DNA of 21,153 nt from Bacteroides sp. CAG:144 (GTDB taxonomy: Bacteria > Bacteroidota > Bacteroidia > Bacteroidales > UBA11471). A program made the position numbers and the translations under genes. Shown piece after piece: positions 7,650-15,405 of this stretch. The stretch is taken from assembly GCA_000434215.1 (NCBI GenBank), contig HF999724.1:4806-25958 (forward strand), written 5' to 3'. The notes under the pieces were generated by a model. That model was given only the letters and a program-made list of their open reading frames with translations. It was not told the DNA's origin and did no database searches. How positions within the stretch are numbered: position 1 is the stretch's first letter; each line of letters opens with the position of its first letter.

Positions 7650-8843
7650 TTACGCCATTTGTAGTTTGGCGGCAATCGCTTTGGCCAGTTCGCGACATTG
7701 TTGCATCGATTCGTCGTTTCCGCCTTGTTTCATTTCGACCGGACAGCCGGGCATATCCCAATGCATTTGCTCTCCGAATGCGGTCAGTTCCTTGACCGAA
7801 CGACAAGCCCAGCTATATGAGCCGAAACAACCGAAGATGCGTGATTTTATTTCCCGGTTACGGAGAGCCGACACAAGGAGTTCTACGTCGGGGAAAAGTA
7901 GGGTATTGTAGGTCGGGCTTCCGATAATCAAGGCTTTATACCTGAAAATATCGCGCAGGATATACGACTTGTCCGATACCGAAACATCGTGCAATGCAAT
8001 ATTTTTTATGCCGTTGGCAGCCAGCTCTTTGGCGATTTCTTCGGCCATTTGTGCCGTATGTCCGTACATGCTTCCGTAAGCAATGACGACACCCTCTTCT
8101 GCCTCGTACCGGCTTAGTTTGTCATATATGCCGATAACCTTTGCAATGTTTTCTTTCCACACCGGACCGTGAGTCGAGCATATCATTTCAAGAGGAACTC
8201 CCGAAAGTTTCGATAAAGCTTTCTGCACGGGTGCACCGTATTTGCCTACGATGTTGGCGTAGTAGCGGACCATTTCGTCCCAATATATTTCACAGTCGAG
8301 TTGAGTGTCTACGATGCCGCCTTCGAGAGCGCCGAAACAGCCGAAAGCATCTCCCGAGAACAAAATCTTTTCTTGCGGGCAGTACGATACCATGGTTTCG
8401 GGCCAGTGTACCATAGGAATCAAGTAAAATACCAGCTCTTTCGAACCGAGACAGAGCGAGTCGCCTTCTTTCATTGTAATCGTATTGTCGGTAATGCCGT
8501 AAAACCCTTTTACCATATCGAGCGTTTTGGCATTTCCTACGATTTCTATTTGCGGATAAGCACGTTTTACGGCAGCAATAGATGCGGAGTGATCGGGTTC
8601 CATGTGGTTGATAACAAGGTAATCGATCGTGCGGCCATTCAGAATCTTCTGGATATTGTCGAGATAGGTTTCGGTACAACTTGCCTCTATCGTATCGATA
8701 AGCGCTACTTTTTCATCGACGATCAAATAGGAGTTGTACGAGACGCCGTATGGAAGCGGCCAAAGTGCTTCGAATTTGTGGGTCTTACGATCATTTGCTC
8801 CCACATAGTAGATGTGCGGTGCGATTTCAGCTAAAAGATTCAT
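7650..8843 (-). CDS. fprA: FprA-family A-type flavoprotein (diiron flavo-rubredoxin-like NO/O2 reductase)
   Basis: A 397-aa cytoplasmic flavodiiron protein that reduces O2 to water or NO to N2O using electrons passed through FMN. The N-terminal metallo-beta-lactamase-like domain has all six expected iron ligands: H80, E82 and D84 in NHMEPDHS, H146 in MVHWPETM, D165 in SGDAFG, and H225 in STHGPVW. The flavodoxin domain starts near residue 252, with the FMN phosphate loop YGSMYGHTA at 256-264. It has no C-terminal rubredoxin domain, so an external donor such as rubredoxin is needed. The length is typical of class A family members. It is the last gene of the operon, 21 bp after aguB, and is followed by a strong terminator. 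Whether it prefers O2 or NO cannot be told from sequence; an oxygen-scavenging role would fit a strict anaerobe. Confidence 0.93.
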   Translation of the reverse strand: MNLLAEIAPHIYYVGANDRKTHKFEALWPLPYGVSYNSYLIVDEKVALIDTIEASCTETYLDNIQKILNGRTIDYLVINHMEPDHSASIAAVKRAYPQIEIVGNAKTLDMVKGFYGITDNTITMKEGDSLCLGSKELVFYLIPMVHWPETMVSYCPQEKILFSGDAFGCFGALEGGIVDTQLDCEIYWDEMVRYYANIVGKYGAPVQKALSKLSGVPLEMICSTHGPVWKENIAKVIGIYDKLSRYEAEEGVVIAYGSMYGHTAQMAEEIAKELAANGIKNIALHDVSVSDKSYILRDIFRYKALIIGSPTYNTLLFPDVELLVSALRNREIKSRIFGCFGSYSWACRSVKELTAFGEQMHWDMPGCPVEMKQGGNDESMQQCRELAKAIAAKLQMA

Positions 8844-8864
8844 ATATAATTGTTTTTTTAGTAT

Positions 8865-9752
8865 TTAGTCGATAAAACGTCGGGTTATATTGTCATATGC
8901 ATCGATACGCCGGTCTCGTAAGAAAGGCCACCAACGACGCACCTGTTCCGAGCGGGAAAGGTCTACTTCTACCGTGTGAACGGATTCCACGTCGCTTGGC
9001 GCCTGCCACAGAATTTCACCTTGCGGACCGGCGACAAAGCTGCTTCCCCAGAATTGTATGCCGCGGGTCTGCCCCGAAGGATCGGGTTCGTGGCCGACAC
9101 GGTTGACCGATATGACCGGAAGTCCGTTGGCGACGGCATGACCTCGTTGTGAGATGATCCATGCATTGCGTTGCCTCTCTTTTTCTTCGGCGGTATCACT
9201 GCTTTCCCAACCTATGGCGGTGGGGTAGATGAGCAGATCGGCCCCTCGCAGAGCCATGAGACGTGCGGCTTCGGGATACCATTGGTCCCAACATACCAAT
9301 ACACCCAGACGGCCTATCGAGGTCGTTATGGGCTCGAATCCCAGATCGCCCGGTGTAAAGTAGAACTTTTCGTAGTAGGCAGGGTCGTCGGGAATGTGCA
9401 TTTTGCGGTATTTCCCGGCGATGGATCCGTCCTTGTCGAAGACGACGGCCGTATTGTGATACAGTCCCGGAGCACGGCGTTCAAAAAGCGATGTAACGAG
9501 AACGATACCCGATTGACGGGCGATCTTGCTGTAAAAGTCGGTCGACGGCCCCGGAACGGTTTCGGCCCAGTCGAAACATTCGGTATTTTCGGTCTGGCAG
9601 AAATACAGGCTGTTATGCAGTTCTTGGAGTACTACAAGTTGGGCGCCCTGCTCGGCGCAATGTTCTATGCCGGCTTTGAGCCGGAGCATGTTTTCTTCCC
9701 GGTCAGGAGTGTTGGACTGTTGTATCAGACCTACGGTGATTCTCTTTTCCAT
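8865..9752 (-). CDS. aguB: N-carbamoylputrescine amidase
   Basis: Hydrolyses N-carbamoylputrescine to putrescine, CO2 and ammonia, the last step of the agmatine route to putrescine. The 295-aa protein is a nitrilase-superfamily (CN hydrolase) enzyme with the catalytic triad E44 (VVLQELHNSLYF), K117 (YRKMHIPDD) and C154 (GVLVCWDQWYPEAARLMALRG). YPTAIGW after the Cys and the near-full-length match to the agmatine-pathway subgroup point to AguB rather than a generic amidase. It starts 9 bp after the aguA stop codon, so the two steps are translated from one message. The cytoplasmic location follows from the lack of a signal peptide. Confidence 0.95.
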   Translation of the reverse strand: MEKRITVGLIQQSNTPDREENMLRLKAGIEHCAEQGAQLVVLQELHNSLYFCQTENTECFDWAETVPGPSTDFYSKIARQSGIVLVTSLFERRAPGLYHNTAVVFDKDGSIAGKYRKMHIPDDPAYYEKFYFTPGDLGFEPITTSIGRLGVLVCWDQWYPEAARLMALRGADLLIYPTAIGWESSDTAEEKERQRNAWIISQRGHAVANGLPVISVNRVGHEPDPSGQTRGIQFWGSSFVAGPQGEILWQAPSDVESVHTVEVDLSRSEQVRRWWPFLRDRRIDAYDNITRRFID

Positions 9753-9761
9753 GATGCATTG

Positions 9762-10802
9762 TCAGATATTTAGTGCGCCTTTCGGATATTGCATGGTAAC
9801 GCAATGCAATGATCCGTGTTGTTTGATAAGCGGTCGGCAGTCGATTCCTATGATTTCATATCCCGGAAAAGTTTGTTGCAAAATGTGTGCAGCTTCCCGG
9901 TCATTGTCAGGTTGGCTGTATGTGGGATACAAAATGGCATGATTCAAAATGAGGAAGTTTGCGTATGTGGCCGGTAATCGTTCTCCCTCATGATAAATGG
10001 GGGCGACCATAGGCAATGGCAGGAGACGGAAGGGTTTTCCTTCGAGCGAACGGAACGAACGGAGTTGTCGTTCCATTTCAGAGAGTGCCTCATAATGCAT
10101 GTCGTCTTTATCTGCACAACGTACATATGCAATTGTGTCGTCGGGACACAAGCGGGCCAGTGTATCGATATGGCTGTCGGTGTCATCGCCCGACAGGAAT
10201 CCGTGGTCGAGCCATAATACTTGTTGCACCGAGAAGTTTTCTTTCAGATAACTTTCGATTTGCTTTTTATCCCATTCTCCGTTTCTGTTGGGGGAGAGCA
10301 GGCATTCCGATGTCGTGAGCAGAGTCCCTTTGCCGTCCGATTCGATGGAGCCGCCTTCGAGAACGAAGTTCAACCGATTGACATATTCACCGTTGAACAG
10401 CTTGTTTTCATTGATACGGCTGGTAATCAGATTGTCGAAATTGGCGGCGAATTTCAGACCCCAACCGTTGAATGCGAAATCGAGAATCCGGGTTTGGCCG
10501 GTTTCCGGTTGTATGAGGGTGATGCCGCTGTGGTCGCGTGCCCAAGTATCGTTGGTCTCACATTGGAGATACTTGATGTTTTTCCCGCAGATTTTTGCTT
10601 CGATATGGCTGCGGACAAGGTCTATGTCGGGTGCGACGATCAGTAAGGGGTCTCTTTGGGAAATTTCCCGGGCTATATCGATAAAACAAGATTCCACCTC
10701 ATCGAGCATGTCATACCAATCGGTCCCGGCATGGGGCCATGTAAGTTGTATGCCCGATTGCGGATACCATTCGGCCGGAAGTATATAATCGGTCTGTTTC
10801 AC
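9762..10802 (-). CDS. aguA: Agmatine deiminase (agmatine iminohydrolase)
   Basis: Converts agmatine to N-carbamoylputrescine and ammonia. The 346-aa peptidylarginine-deiminase-family protein has LPAEWYPQSGIQLTWPHAGTDW at its N-terminus, NDTWARDHSG (84-93), EGGSIESDGKG (149-159), the His of DTDSHIDTLARL (H211), and the nucleophilic Cys in HGSLHCVTMQYP (C334). The start is GTG: it overlaps the TGA of the upstream DUF2148 gene by four bases (GTGA, 10799-10802), which implies translational coupling, and it places LPAEW at the family's normal distance from the N-terminus. With aguB it forms the arginine decarboxylase-dependent putrescine pathway; arginine decarboxylase itself is not in this window. 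Confidence 0.95.
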   Translation of the reverse strand: MKQTDYILPAEWYPQSGIQLTWPHAGTDWYDMLDEVESCFIDIAREISQRDPLLIVAPDIDLVRSHIEAKICGKNIKYLQCETNDTWARDHSGITLIQPETGQTRILDFAFNGWGLKFAANFDNLITSRINENKLFNGEYVNRLNFVLEGGSIESDGKGTLLTTSECLLSPNRNGEWDKKQIESYLKENFSVQQVLWLDHGFLSGDDTDSHIDTLARLCPDDTIAYVRCADKDDMHYEALSEMERQLRSFRSLEGKPFRLLPLPMVAPIYHEGERLPATYANFLILNHAILYPTYSQPDNDREAAHILQQTFPGYEIIGIDCRPLIKQHGSLHCVTMQYPKGALNI

Positions 10803-11335
10803 TTGTTTTCTTTGGGTTTACGGTCGAAGAAGGGGTTTTTCGATGACGCGCTGATGGGTATGGCGATACATTGGCGGCAATTTTTCAACAGGTCCAGCCG
10901 TTCGACGGCCCAACCGGCCGAGAACATGACCCGGCTGTCGACTCTCAAATCGGCAGCTTTGGCGCAAGCCGAACCGATGGCAATTCCCACATCGATGGAA
11001 TTTATGGCGCAGGGAGTATCTTGCGGTTTCTCGGCGCAGGTCGCATAGCCGCAATAGGCGCAATTAAGACCTTGCGGAGCCTGACGTGTTCCGATGACAA
11101 TCATGGCGTCGGCGCTTTGTATGTTTTCGCTGTCCCGGATAAGGAACTTCATGCCGGTTTTTTCGGCGAGCCGGAGCAACTCTTCCGATACGGCATCGAT
11201 GTCTTCATCGCTTAGTGTGATGATTTCTATAATATCGACACCTTTACCTTTTGGAGCCGTGCGGGCGGCCAGCATGATTTGTTTGGCCGCTTCGAGCATA
11301 TATTCTTTACGAGTCTCTCTTTCGTTGATAATCAT
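10799..11335 (-). CDS. DUF2148 ferredoxin-domain protein of unknown function
   Basis: A 178-aa cytoplasmic protein matching the family called uncharacterised protein containing a ferredoxin domain. The N-terminal half (KEYMLEAAKQIMLAARTAPKGKG) resembles the opening of nitroreductase-like folds. The centre has the cluster-like pattern C92-x2-C95-x4-C100-x8-C109 (LNCAYCGYATCAEKP), with further Cys at 124, 153 and 156 (KNCRQC). This suggests an Fe-S cluster but does not prove one. GKGVDIIEII and SAGWAVERL are typical family blocks. It is the first gene of the operon; its stop overlaps the aguA start. A redox role linked to the operon's flavodiiron protein is possible but is only an inference. 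Confidence 0.85.
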   Translation of the reverse strand: MIINERETRKEYMLEAAKQIMLAARTAPKGKGVDIIEIITLSDEDIDAVSEELLRLAEKTGMKFLIRDSENIQSADAMIVIGTRQAPQGLNCAYCGYATCAEKPQDTPCAINSIDVGIAIGSACAKAADLRVDSRVMFSAGWAVERLDLLKNCRQCIAIPISASSKNPFFDRKPKENK

Positions 11336-11356
11336 ACCTTTTTATAAATAGCGATG

Positions 11357-11364
11357 CAAAGATA
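11357..11364 (-). promoter_or_regulatory. -7 promoter element of the DUF2148-aguAB-fprA operon
   Basis: Reads TATCTTTG followed by CATCGC on the - strand, a strong match to TAnnTTTG. It lies 21 bp before the DUF2148 ATG, giving a leader of about 15 nt. I see no clear -33 TTTG. The divergent PiT promoter lies about 130 bp away. Confidence 0.6.
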
Positions 11365-11493
11365 GTAATTATCGGGAATACCGCGGGAGGGAAGCAGTAA
11401 AATATGGTGAAGGATTATTTGTTTTGAATTTTTATGCCTATTTTTGTAATAGGAATGTAATTAATTTGTTATATTCTTCACATATAGTGCTTT

Positions 11494-11501
11494 TATCTTT
11501 G
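11494..11501 (+). promoter_or_regulatory. -7 promoter element of the PiT-porin operon
   Basis: TATCTTTG matches TAnnTTTG and ends 16 bp before the ATG at 11518, giving a very short leader. The nearest TTTG upstream (11465-11468) is 25 bp away, longer than usual. No Pho box is recognisable. Confidence 0.6.
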
Positions 11502-11517
11502 TGCCAAAATTAAAAAT

Positions 11518-13764
11518 ATGGATACAATTTTTTTAGGCTTTGTCGTCTTTTTATTCCTTTTGGCCATCTTCGATTTGTGGGTTGGCGTGAGTAACGATGC
11601 TGTGAACTTTCTGAATTCTGCTATCGGAGCGAAAGCTGCCCGATTTAGAACAATTATCATTATTGCCGCCATAGGAGTTTTTTGCGGAGCGTCGATGAGT
11701 AACGGTATGATGGATATAGCCCGGCATGGAATTTTCCGTCCCGAGCAATTTTATTTTTATGAATTGATGTATGTTTTTCTGGCCGTGATGGTTACAGATA
11801 TTGTATTGCTCGATATATTCAATTCTTTGGGAATGCCTACGTCGACAACCGTTTCGATGGTCTTTGAACTTTTAGGGGCTTCGTTTGCATTGGCTTTGGT
11901 CAAATTGGCTTCCGACACGACCGGACTTACGTTTGCCGAATTGCTGAATACCGAGAAAGCCCTGTCGGTGATTTTGGGTATTTTCCTTTCCGTAGCTATC
12001 GCCTTTTTTTTCGGAGCTTTGGTGCAATATATTTCCCGTATCATATTTACGTTCAATTATAAAAGCAAGATGCGATGGAAAGCCGGGTTGTTCGGCGGTA
12101 TAGCAGTAACGGCGATTATCTATTTCATGCTTATAAAAGGGGTGAAAGATCTCTCTTTCATGACGGCGGAGAATAAAGCTTTTGTACATGATCATACGGC
12201 GCTTATACTGGGGGGCTGCTTGGTGTTCTTTACTGTTCTGATGCAGATATTGCACTGGTGTAAAGTGAATGTTTTCAAAGTGGTCGTTCTTGTCGGAACA
12301 TTTTCTTTGGCAATGGCTTTCGCCGGAAACGACTTGGTCAATTTTATCGGTGTGCCGTTAGCCGGATATTCTTCCTATCAGGATTATATGTCAAACGGAG
12401 CTGGCGATCCGACGGGTTTCCTGATGGGTTCTTTGAACGGCCCGGCCAAGACACCTTTGTTTTTTCTGATAGCTGCCGGTGCGATAATGGTTTTCTCTTT
12501 GGCGACCTCCAAAAAAGCACACAACGTAGTGAAAACGTCGGTCGATCTTTCTCGGCAGGATACGGGCGATGAGGTGTTCGGATCTTCACGTGTGGCACGT
12601 AGCCTTGTCCGCTGGTTTACTTCGGTCAGTGCATGGGTGGTAGACGTAACTCCCGAGAGAGTACGTCTTTGGATCAATAGCCGTTTCAATCAAGATGAAG
12701 TGCAAATCGAGAACGGAGCGGCTTTCGATTTGGTTCGGGCCTCTATCAATTTGGTTTTGGCAGGATTGCTTATTGCAATGGGAACCTCTCTTAAACTGCC
12801 TCTTTCCACAACCTATGTAACATTTATGGTGGCTATGGGAACATCATTGGCCGACCGTGCTTGGGGCCGTGAAAGCGCTGTATTCCGTATTACCGGAGTA
12901 CTTTCGGTCGTAGGAGGTTGGTTTATAACGGCCGGAGCAGCCTTCCTGATAGCTTTTGCCATAGCTCTTATCATGTATTTCGGCGGGGTATGGGCAGCCA
13001 TTGCGATTGTCGTATTGGGCGTGGGCATTTTGATTCGCAGCAATATCGTTTATCGCAAGAAATCGAAGACGGAGAAAAAAGATACGATATTCTACGATAT
13101 GTTGGCAACGAAAGACAAAGAACAGGTATGGACTTTATTGCATCGTCATATCGTTGAGAACCGTTGTATCTTCCTTTCCGACGCGATACAGATATATGGT
13201 AATATAACCGATGGATTTATTCACGAAGATTTGAGAATGTTGCGTAGGGCAGATACCATGTTGCGGCAGGAGAAAAGCATTTTGAAAAATGTACGTCGTA
13301 AAGAGACGTTGGGAATGCATCGTGTAACAAAAGAAATAGCCATTGAAAAAAATACATGGTTCCATTTGGGGTGCAACAGTTGCGAGCAGATTATGTATAG
13401 TTTGCTCCGTATCTGCGAGCCGTGTCTCGAACATGTCGATAACAATTTTACTCCGCTTCCTCAAAAATTCATCGATGAATTCGTTCCCATGAAAAATGGT
13501 GTTATTTTGCTTTTTGAACAGGCTCTGACGATTTTGAGAAACGGACGTTTTGAAGAGACAATCGAGCTGCGTGCCGATTGTGAAAGAATGAAAGATATGT
13601 TTTCTCGAAAACGCAAGGCTTTGGTCGAAAGTATTCAGGACGAGGAACGGAGCGAATATATAAGTGTTTTATATGTGTATCTCAACCTTTTGCAAGAATC
13701 GCAAGAAACCGTCTCCTTGTTGAGGCATATGTTGAGGGCAGACCGTAAATTGAATCAGGCTTAG
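11518..13764 (+). CDS. PiT-family inorganic phosphate transporter with C-terminal PhoU-like domain
   Basis: An inner-membrane phosphate permease (PF01384 type), 748 aa. It carries both family signature repeats: VGVSNDAVNFLNSAIGA (residues 22-38) and AGNDLVNFIGVPLAGY (269-284). The paired STT motifs are also present, in GMPTSTTVSMVFELLGA and KLPLSTTYVTFMVAMG. About ten hydrophobic segments span 1-510. From ~529 to the end is a soluble, mostly helical region of ~220 aa (LATKDKEQVWTLLHRHIVENRC, then a Cys-bearing ICEPCLEHVDNN) that looks like a PhoU-like or DUF47-like regulatory domain fused to the transporter. Classical PiT proteins are about 500 aa, so the tail accounts for the extra length. 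The porin gene starts 23 bp downstream, so the pair would carry phosphate across both membranes. Confidence 0.92.
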   Translation: MDTIFLGFVVFLFLLAIFDLWVGVSNDAVNFLNSAIGAKAARFRTIIIIAAIGVFCGASMSNGMMDIARHGIFRPEQFYFYELMYVFLAVMVTDIVLLDIFNSLGMPTSTTVSMVFELLGASFALALVKLASDTTGLTFAELLNTEKALSVILGIFLSVAIAFFFGALVQYISRIIFTFNYKSKMRWKAGLFGGIAVTAIIYFMLIKGVKDLSFMTAENKAFVHDHTALILGGCLVFFTVLMQILHWCKVNVFKVVVLVGTFSLAMAFAGNDLVNFIGVPLAGYSSYQDYMSNGAGDPTGFLMGSLNGPAKTPLFFLIAAGAIMVFSLATSKKAHNVVKTSVDLSRQDTGDEVFGSSRVARSLVRWFTSVSAWVVDVTPERVRLWINSRFNQDEVQIENGAAFDLVRASINLVLAGLLIAMGTSLKLPLSTTYVTFMVAMGTSLADRAWGRESAVFRITGVLSVVGGWFITAGAAFLIAFAIALIMYFGGVWAAIAIVVLGVGILIRSNIVYRKKSKTEKKDTIFYDMLATKDKEQVWTLLHRHIVENRCIFLSDAIQIYGNITDGFIHEDLRMLRRADTMLRQEKSILKNVRRKETLGMHRVTKEIAIEKNTWFHLGCNSCEQIMYSLLRICEPCLEHVDNNFTPLPQKFIDEFVPMKNGVILLFEQALTILRNGRFEETIELRADCERMKDMFSRKRKALVESIQDEERSEYISVLYVYLNLLQESQETVSLLRHMLRADRKLNQA

Positions 13765-13787
13765 CTTCACCGGAAAAATCGACGAAT

Positions 13788-14795
13788 ATGAGAAAAATTA
13801 TCATCAGTACAGGCCTTTTGATAGGGCTTGCAGGGGTGGGGTATGCCCAGAAAAAGACCGATTATATTCCTAAAATACATGGTACGATAAGAGGAAAATA
13901 CGAGTATCAGTACGAAGAAAAAGAGGGACGCTTTGAGGTTCGTAACGCCCGCTTCAGTCTTACGGGAAATGTCGCTCCTATCGTTTCCTATAAAGCAGAA
14001 ATCGACCTTTCTGATGAGGGGGCAATAAAAATGCTCGACGCTTATGCCCGTGTAACGCCGCTCCCGACATTCGATATTACAATCGGACAGATGCGTGTCC
14101 CTTTTACCATCGATGCTCATCGTTCTCCTCACCAGCAATATTGTGCCAACCGGTCGTTTATCGCCAAGCAAGTGGGGAATGTGCGGGATGTCGGTGCGAC
14201 ATTGGCATATACATTACAGGTAGGAATTCCTATTCGGCTTGAAGCCGGTATTTTCAACGGGTCGGGGTTGACCGACCAAAAAGATTTCTGGACAAATCGC
14301 ATCAATTATTCGGCCAAAGCACATCTGCAATTACCCAAAGGTTTTAATTTGGTGGGCAGTGTACAGAAGATTTCGCCCGAAAAAGTCGATATTCATATGT
14401 ACGATATAGGCGCATATTATCAGTCCGGGCGGTGGCATGTCGAGGCAGAATTTTTGCGGAAACATTATGCGAATGGTACATTTTCAAATGTTGATGCGTT
14501 CAATGGATTTGTTTGCTACGACCAACTCCTGCCAAAAGTTTTTCAAAAAATATCGTTTCTCGGTCGATTCGATTGCATGAGTGATCATAGTAATGGGAAG
14601 GTCGGTGATAACGGATCATTGGTCGTAAACGATGCTGCACGTAAGCGTATTACCGTAGGAACGACTTTGAGCCTGGCAAAACCTTTCATTGCCGATTTGC
14701 GTATCAATTATGAAAATTATTTCTATAAGAAAGATGCCGTAGTGGCCGTTTCGGAAAAAGATAAAGTCGTTATTGAACTCATGGTGCGCTTTTGA
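13788..14795 (+). CDS. Porin_O_P-family outer-membrane porin, phosphate-selective type
   Basis: A 335-aa outer-membrane beta-barrel of the OprO/OprP family. Residues 1-20 are a signal peptide ending GYAQ. Family blocks follow: IHGTIRGKYEYQ, FEVRNARFSLTGNVAPIVSYKAEIDLSDEGAIKMLDAYARVTP, and FDITIGQMRVPFTIDAHRSPHQQYCANRSF, where the GQMRVPF stretch is typical. The chain alternates polar and hydrophobic strands and ends in phenylalanine (ELMVRF), the usual barrel-assembly signal. It is shorter than Pseudomonas OprP (about 440 aa mature), as Bacteroidetes members often are. Position 23 bp after a phosphate permease supports phosphate uptake as its job; selectivity cannot be shown from sequence. 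A terminator follows. Confidence 0.88.
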   Translation: MRKIIISTGLLIGLAGVGYAQKKTDYIPKIHGTIRGKYEYQYEEKEGRFEVRNARFSLTGNVAPIVSYKAEIDLSDEGAIKMLDAYARVTPLPTFDITIGQMRVPFTIDAHRSPHQQYCANRSFIAKQVGNVRDVGATLAYTLQVGIPIRLEAGIFNGSGLTDQKDFWTNRINYSAKAHLQLPKGFNLVGSVQKISPEKVDIHMYDIGAYYQSGRWHVEAEFLRKHYANGTFSNVDAFNGFVCYDQLLPKVFQKISFLGRFDCMSDHSNGKVGDNGSLVVNDAARKRITVGTTLSLAKPFIADLRINYENYFYKKDAVVAVSEKDKVVIELMVRF

Positions 14796-14818
14796 GATGT
14801 CTTATAGGAGAAAAGGTA

Positions 14819-14856
14819 AAAAACAGGCTGTTACAGAATCGCAACAGCCTGTTTTT
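14819..14856 (+). terminator. Rho-independent terminator of the PiT-porin operon
   Basis: A 14-bp stem (AAAAACAGGCTGTT, 14819-14832, with AACAGCCTGTTTTT, 14843-14856), a 10-nt loop, and a T-rich tail running to about 14862. It begins 24 bp after the porin stop codon. Confidence 0.92.
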
Positions 14857-14975
14857 GTCTTTTGTGTACAATAATTTGTGTTGTATGGGAAATTTATATA
14901 TATTTGAGGATAAAAGAACAAAATGCAGCAAAAAGTGTTTTATTAAGTGATCTCTATTAATCTTGACTTTTGCGT

Positions 14976-15233
14976 ATGAATTATTTTGATGTTGAAGAAC
15001 TACTGGTCGATATTATCAAGAAGTATCCCGAAGTGGAGTCGGCCGAAGCCCAATTTCTTTCATTGTTAGAGGCTGATGAGGAGTTGAAAGAAAATTTCAC
15101 CGAATGGTGTATGTCGAAAGGGTATAATGAGAGAAAGGCGTTTTTGATTTTTTATCAGGATTATATTTCTCGCGAAGATACGATTTGGGACAGCATATTC
15201 CCGAATAAAGAAGAATATGACGGCTATAAATAG
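14976..15233 (+). CDS. Small acidic hypothetical protein (85 aa)
   Basis: I do not recognise the family. The ATG at 14976 gives MNYFDVEELLVDIIKKYPEV; a TTG two codons earlier is in frame but less likely. The protein is rich in Glu and Asp, has no signal peptide or membrane segment, and looks largely helical (EELLVDIIKKY, AEAQFLSLLEADEELKENF). It has a Trp-Cys (EWCMSKGYNERKAFLIF) in the middle and ends EYDGYK. It stands alone: the porin terminator lies before it and a long noncoding stretch after it. A GACTTTTG at 14965-14972 is a poor match to the promoter -7 element. Codon use resembles neighbours and the reading is compositionally protein-like, so I think it is real. Confidence 0.65.
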   Translation: MNYFDVEELLVDIIKKYPEVESAEAQFLSLLEADEELKENFTEWCMSKGYNERKAFLIFYQDYISREDTIWDSIFPNKEEYDGYK

Positions 15234-15269
15234 CCGAGTGATGTCATTTTATACCCTGAAAAGTTAAAT

Positions 15270-15338
15270 AGTGCAAATATGTAGCATTTTATGCTCAAAA
15301 ACTATGTTGTATAACATAAAATGCCCTATATTTGCACT
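15270..15338. repeat. Long interrupted inverted repeat with 24-nt arms
   Basis: The outer arms are AGTGCAAATAT (15270-15280) and ATATTTGCACT (15328-15338). The inner arms are GCATTTTATG (15284-15293) and CATAAAATGC (15315-15324). Each side has a 3-nt unpaired spacer (GTA and CCT), and the loop is 21 nt. All 21 paired positions per arm match. The right arm contains the TATATTTG promoter core at 15327-15334. The pattern suits an operator dimer, a recombination site or the remnant of a small mobile element; I cannot choose. Confidence 0.85.
15327..15334 (+). promoter_or_regulatory. -7 promoter element for a short transcription unit
   Basis: TATATTTG, followed by CAC, is a very good Bacteroidetes -7 match. 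A TTG lies at 15307-15309, 17 bp upstream, slightly closer than ideal. The element is embedded in the right arm of the inverted repeat, so a protein or cruciform at that repeat would block it. Confidence 0.55.
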
Positions 15339-15340
15339 GT

Positions 15341-15405
15341 GTTTTTCATGGTATTAGATTTAAGGTTAACAGAGATTGGTTGTCGTGAGACAATCAATTT
15401 TTTTT
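15341..15405 (+). ncRNA. Candidate small RNA or leader-type unit of about 65 nt
   Basis: A -7 element predicts transcription from about 15341, and an intrinsic terminator ends at 15405, so a transcript of about 65 nt is expected with no large gene inside. It also contains a 21-codon reading frame starting ATG at 15348 and ending TAG at 15413 (MVLDLRLTEIGCRETINFFC plus a final Leu). The frame runs past the terminator tail, so it would not be translated in full if termination is efficient; it may be chance. I do not recognise an RNA family. The existence of the unit is inferred from its signals only. Confidence 0.35.
15374..15405 (+). terminator. Intrinsic terminator of the short unit
   Basis: An 11-bp stem (GATTGGTTGTC, 15374-15384, with GACAATCAATT, 15389-15399, including two G-T pairs), a GTGA tetraloop, and an eight-T run at 15398-15405. 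No protein gene ends nearby except the small one 140 bp upstream. Confidence 0.75.

Noticed and set aside
7459..7806. A 115-codon open frame on the - strand spanning the fprA end and its terminator
   Set aside because: It crosses the 38-bp terminator palindrome and overlaps the 3' end of fprA in another frame; no protein-like character.
8301..8834. A 177-codon open frame on the + strand inside fprA
   Set aside because: It lies wholly antisense to a gene with all six iron ligands and the flavodoxin motif; its translation has no family-like features and reflects the codon bias of the real gene.
9171..9773. A 200-codon open frame on the + strand inside aguB
   Set aside because: Antisense to a well-supported amidase with its E-K-C triad intact; no promoter and no recognisable protein features.
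14970..14975. TTG as the start of the small acidic protein
   Set aside because: The ATG two codons later is a better start, and the two extra residues add nothing recognisable.
15270..15338. Invertible promoter of the Bacteroides phase-variation type
   Set aside because: The promoter core lies inside one arm rather than between the arms, the loop is only 21 bp, and no invertase gene is near.
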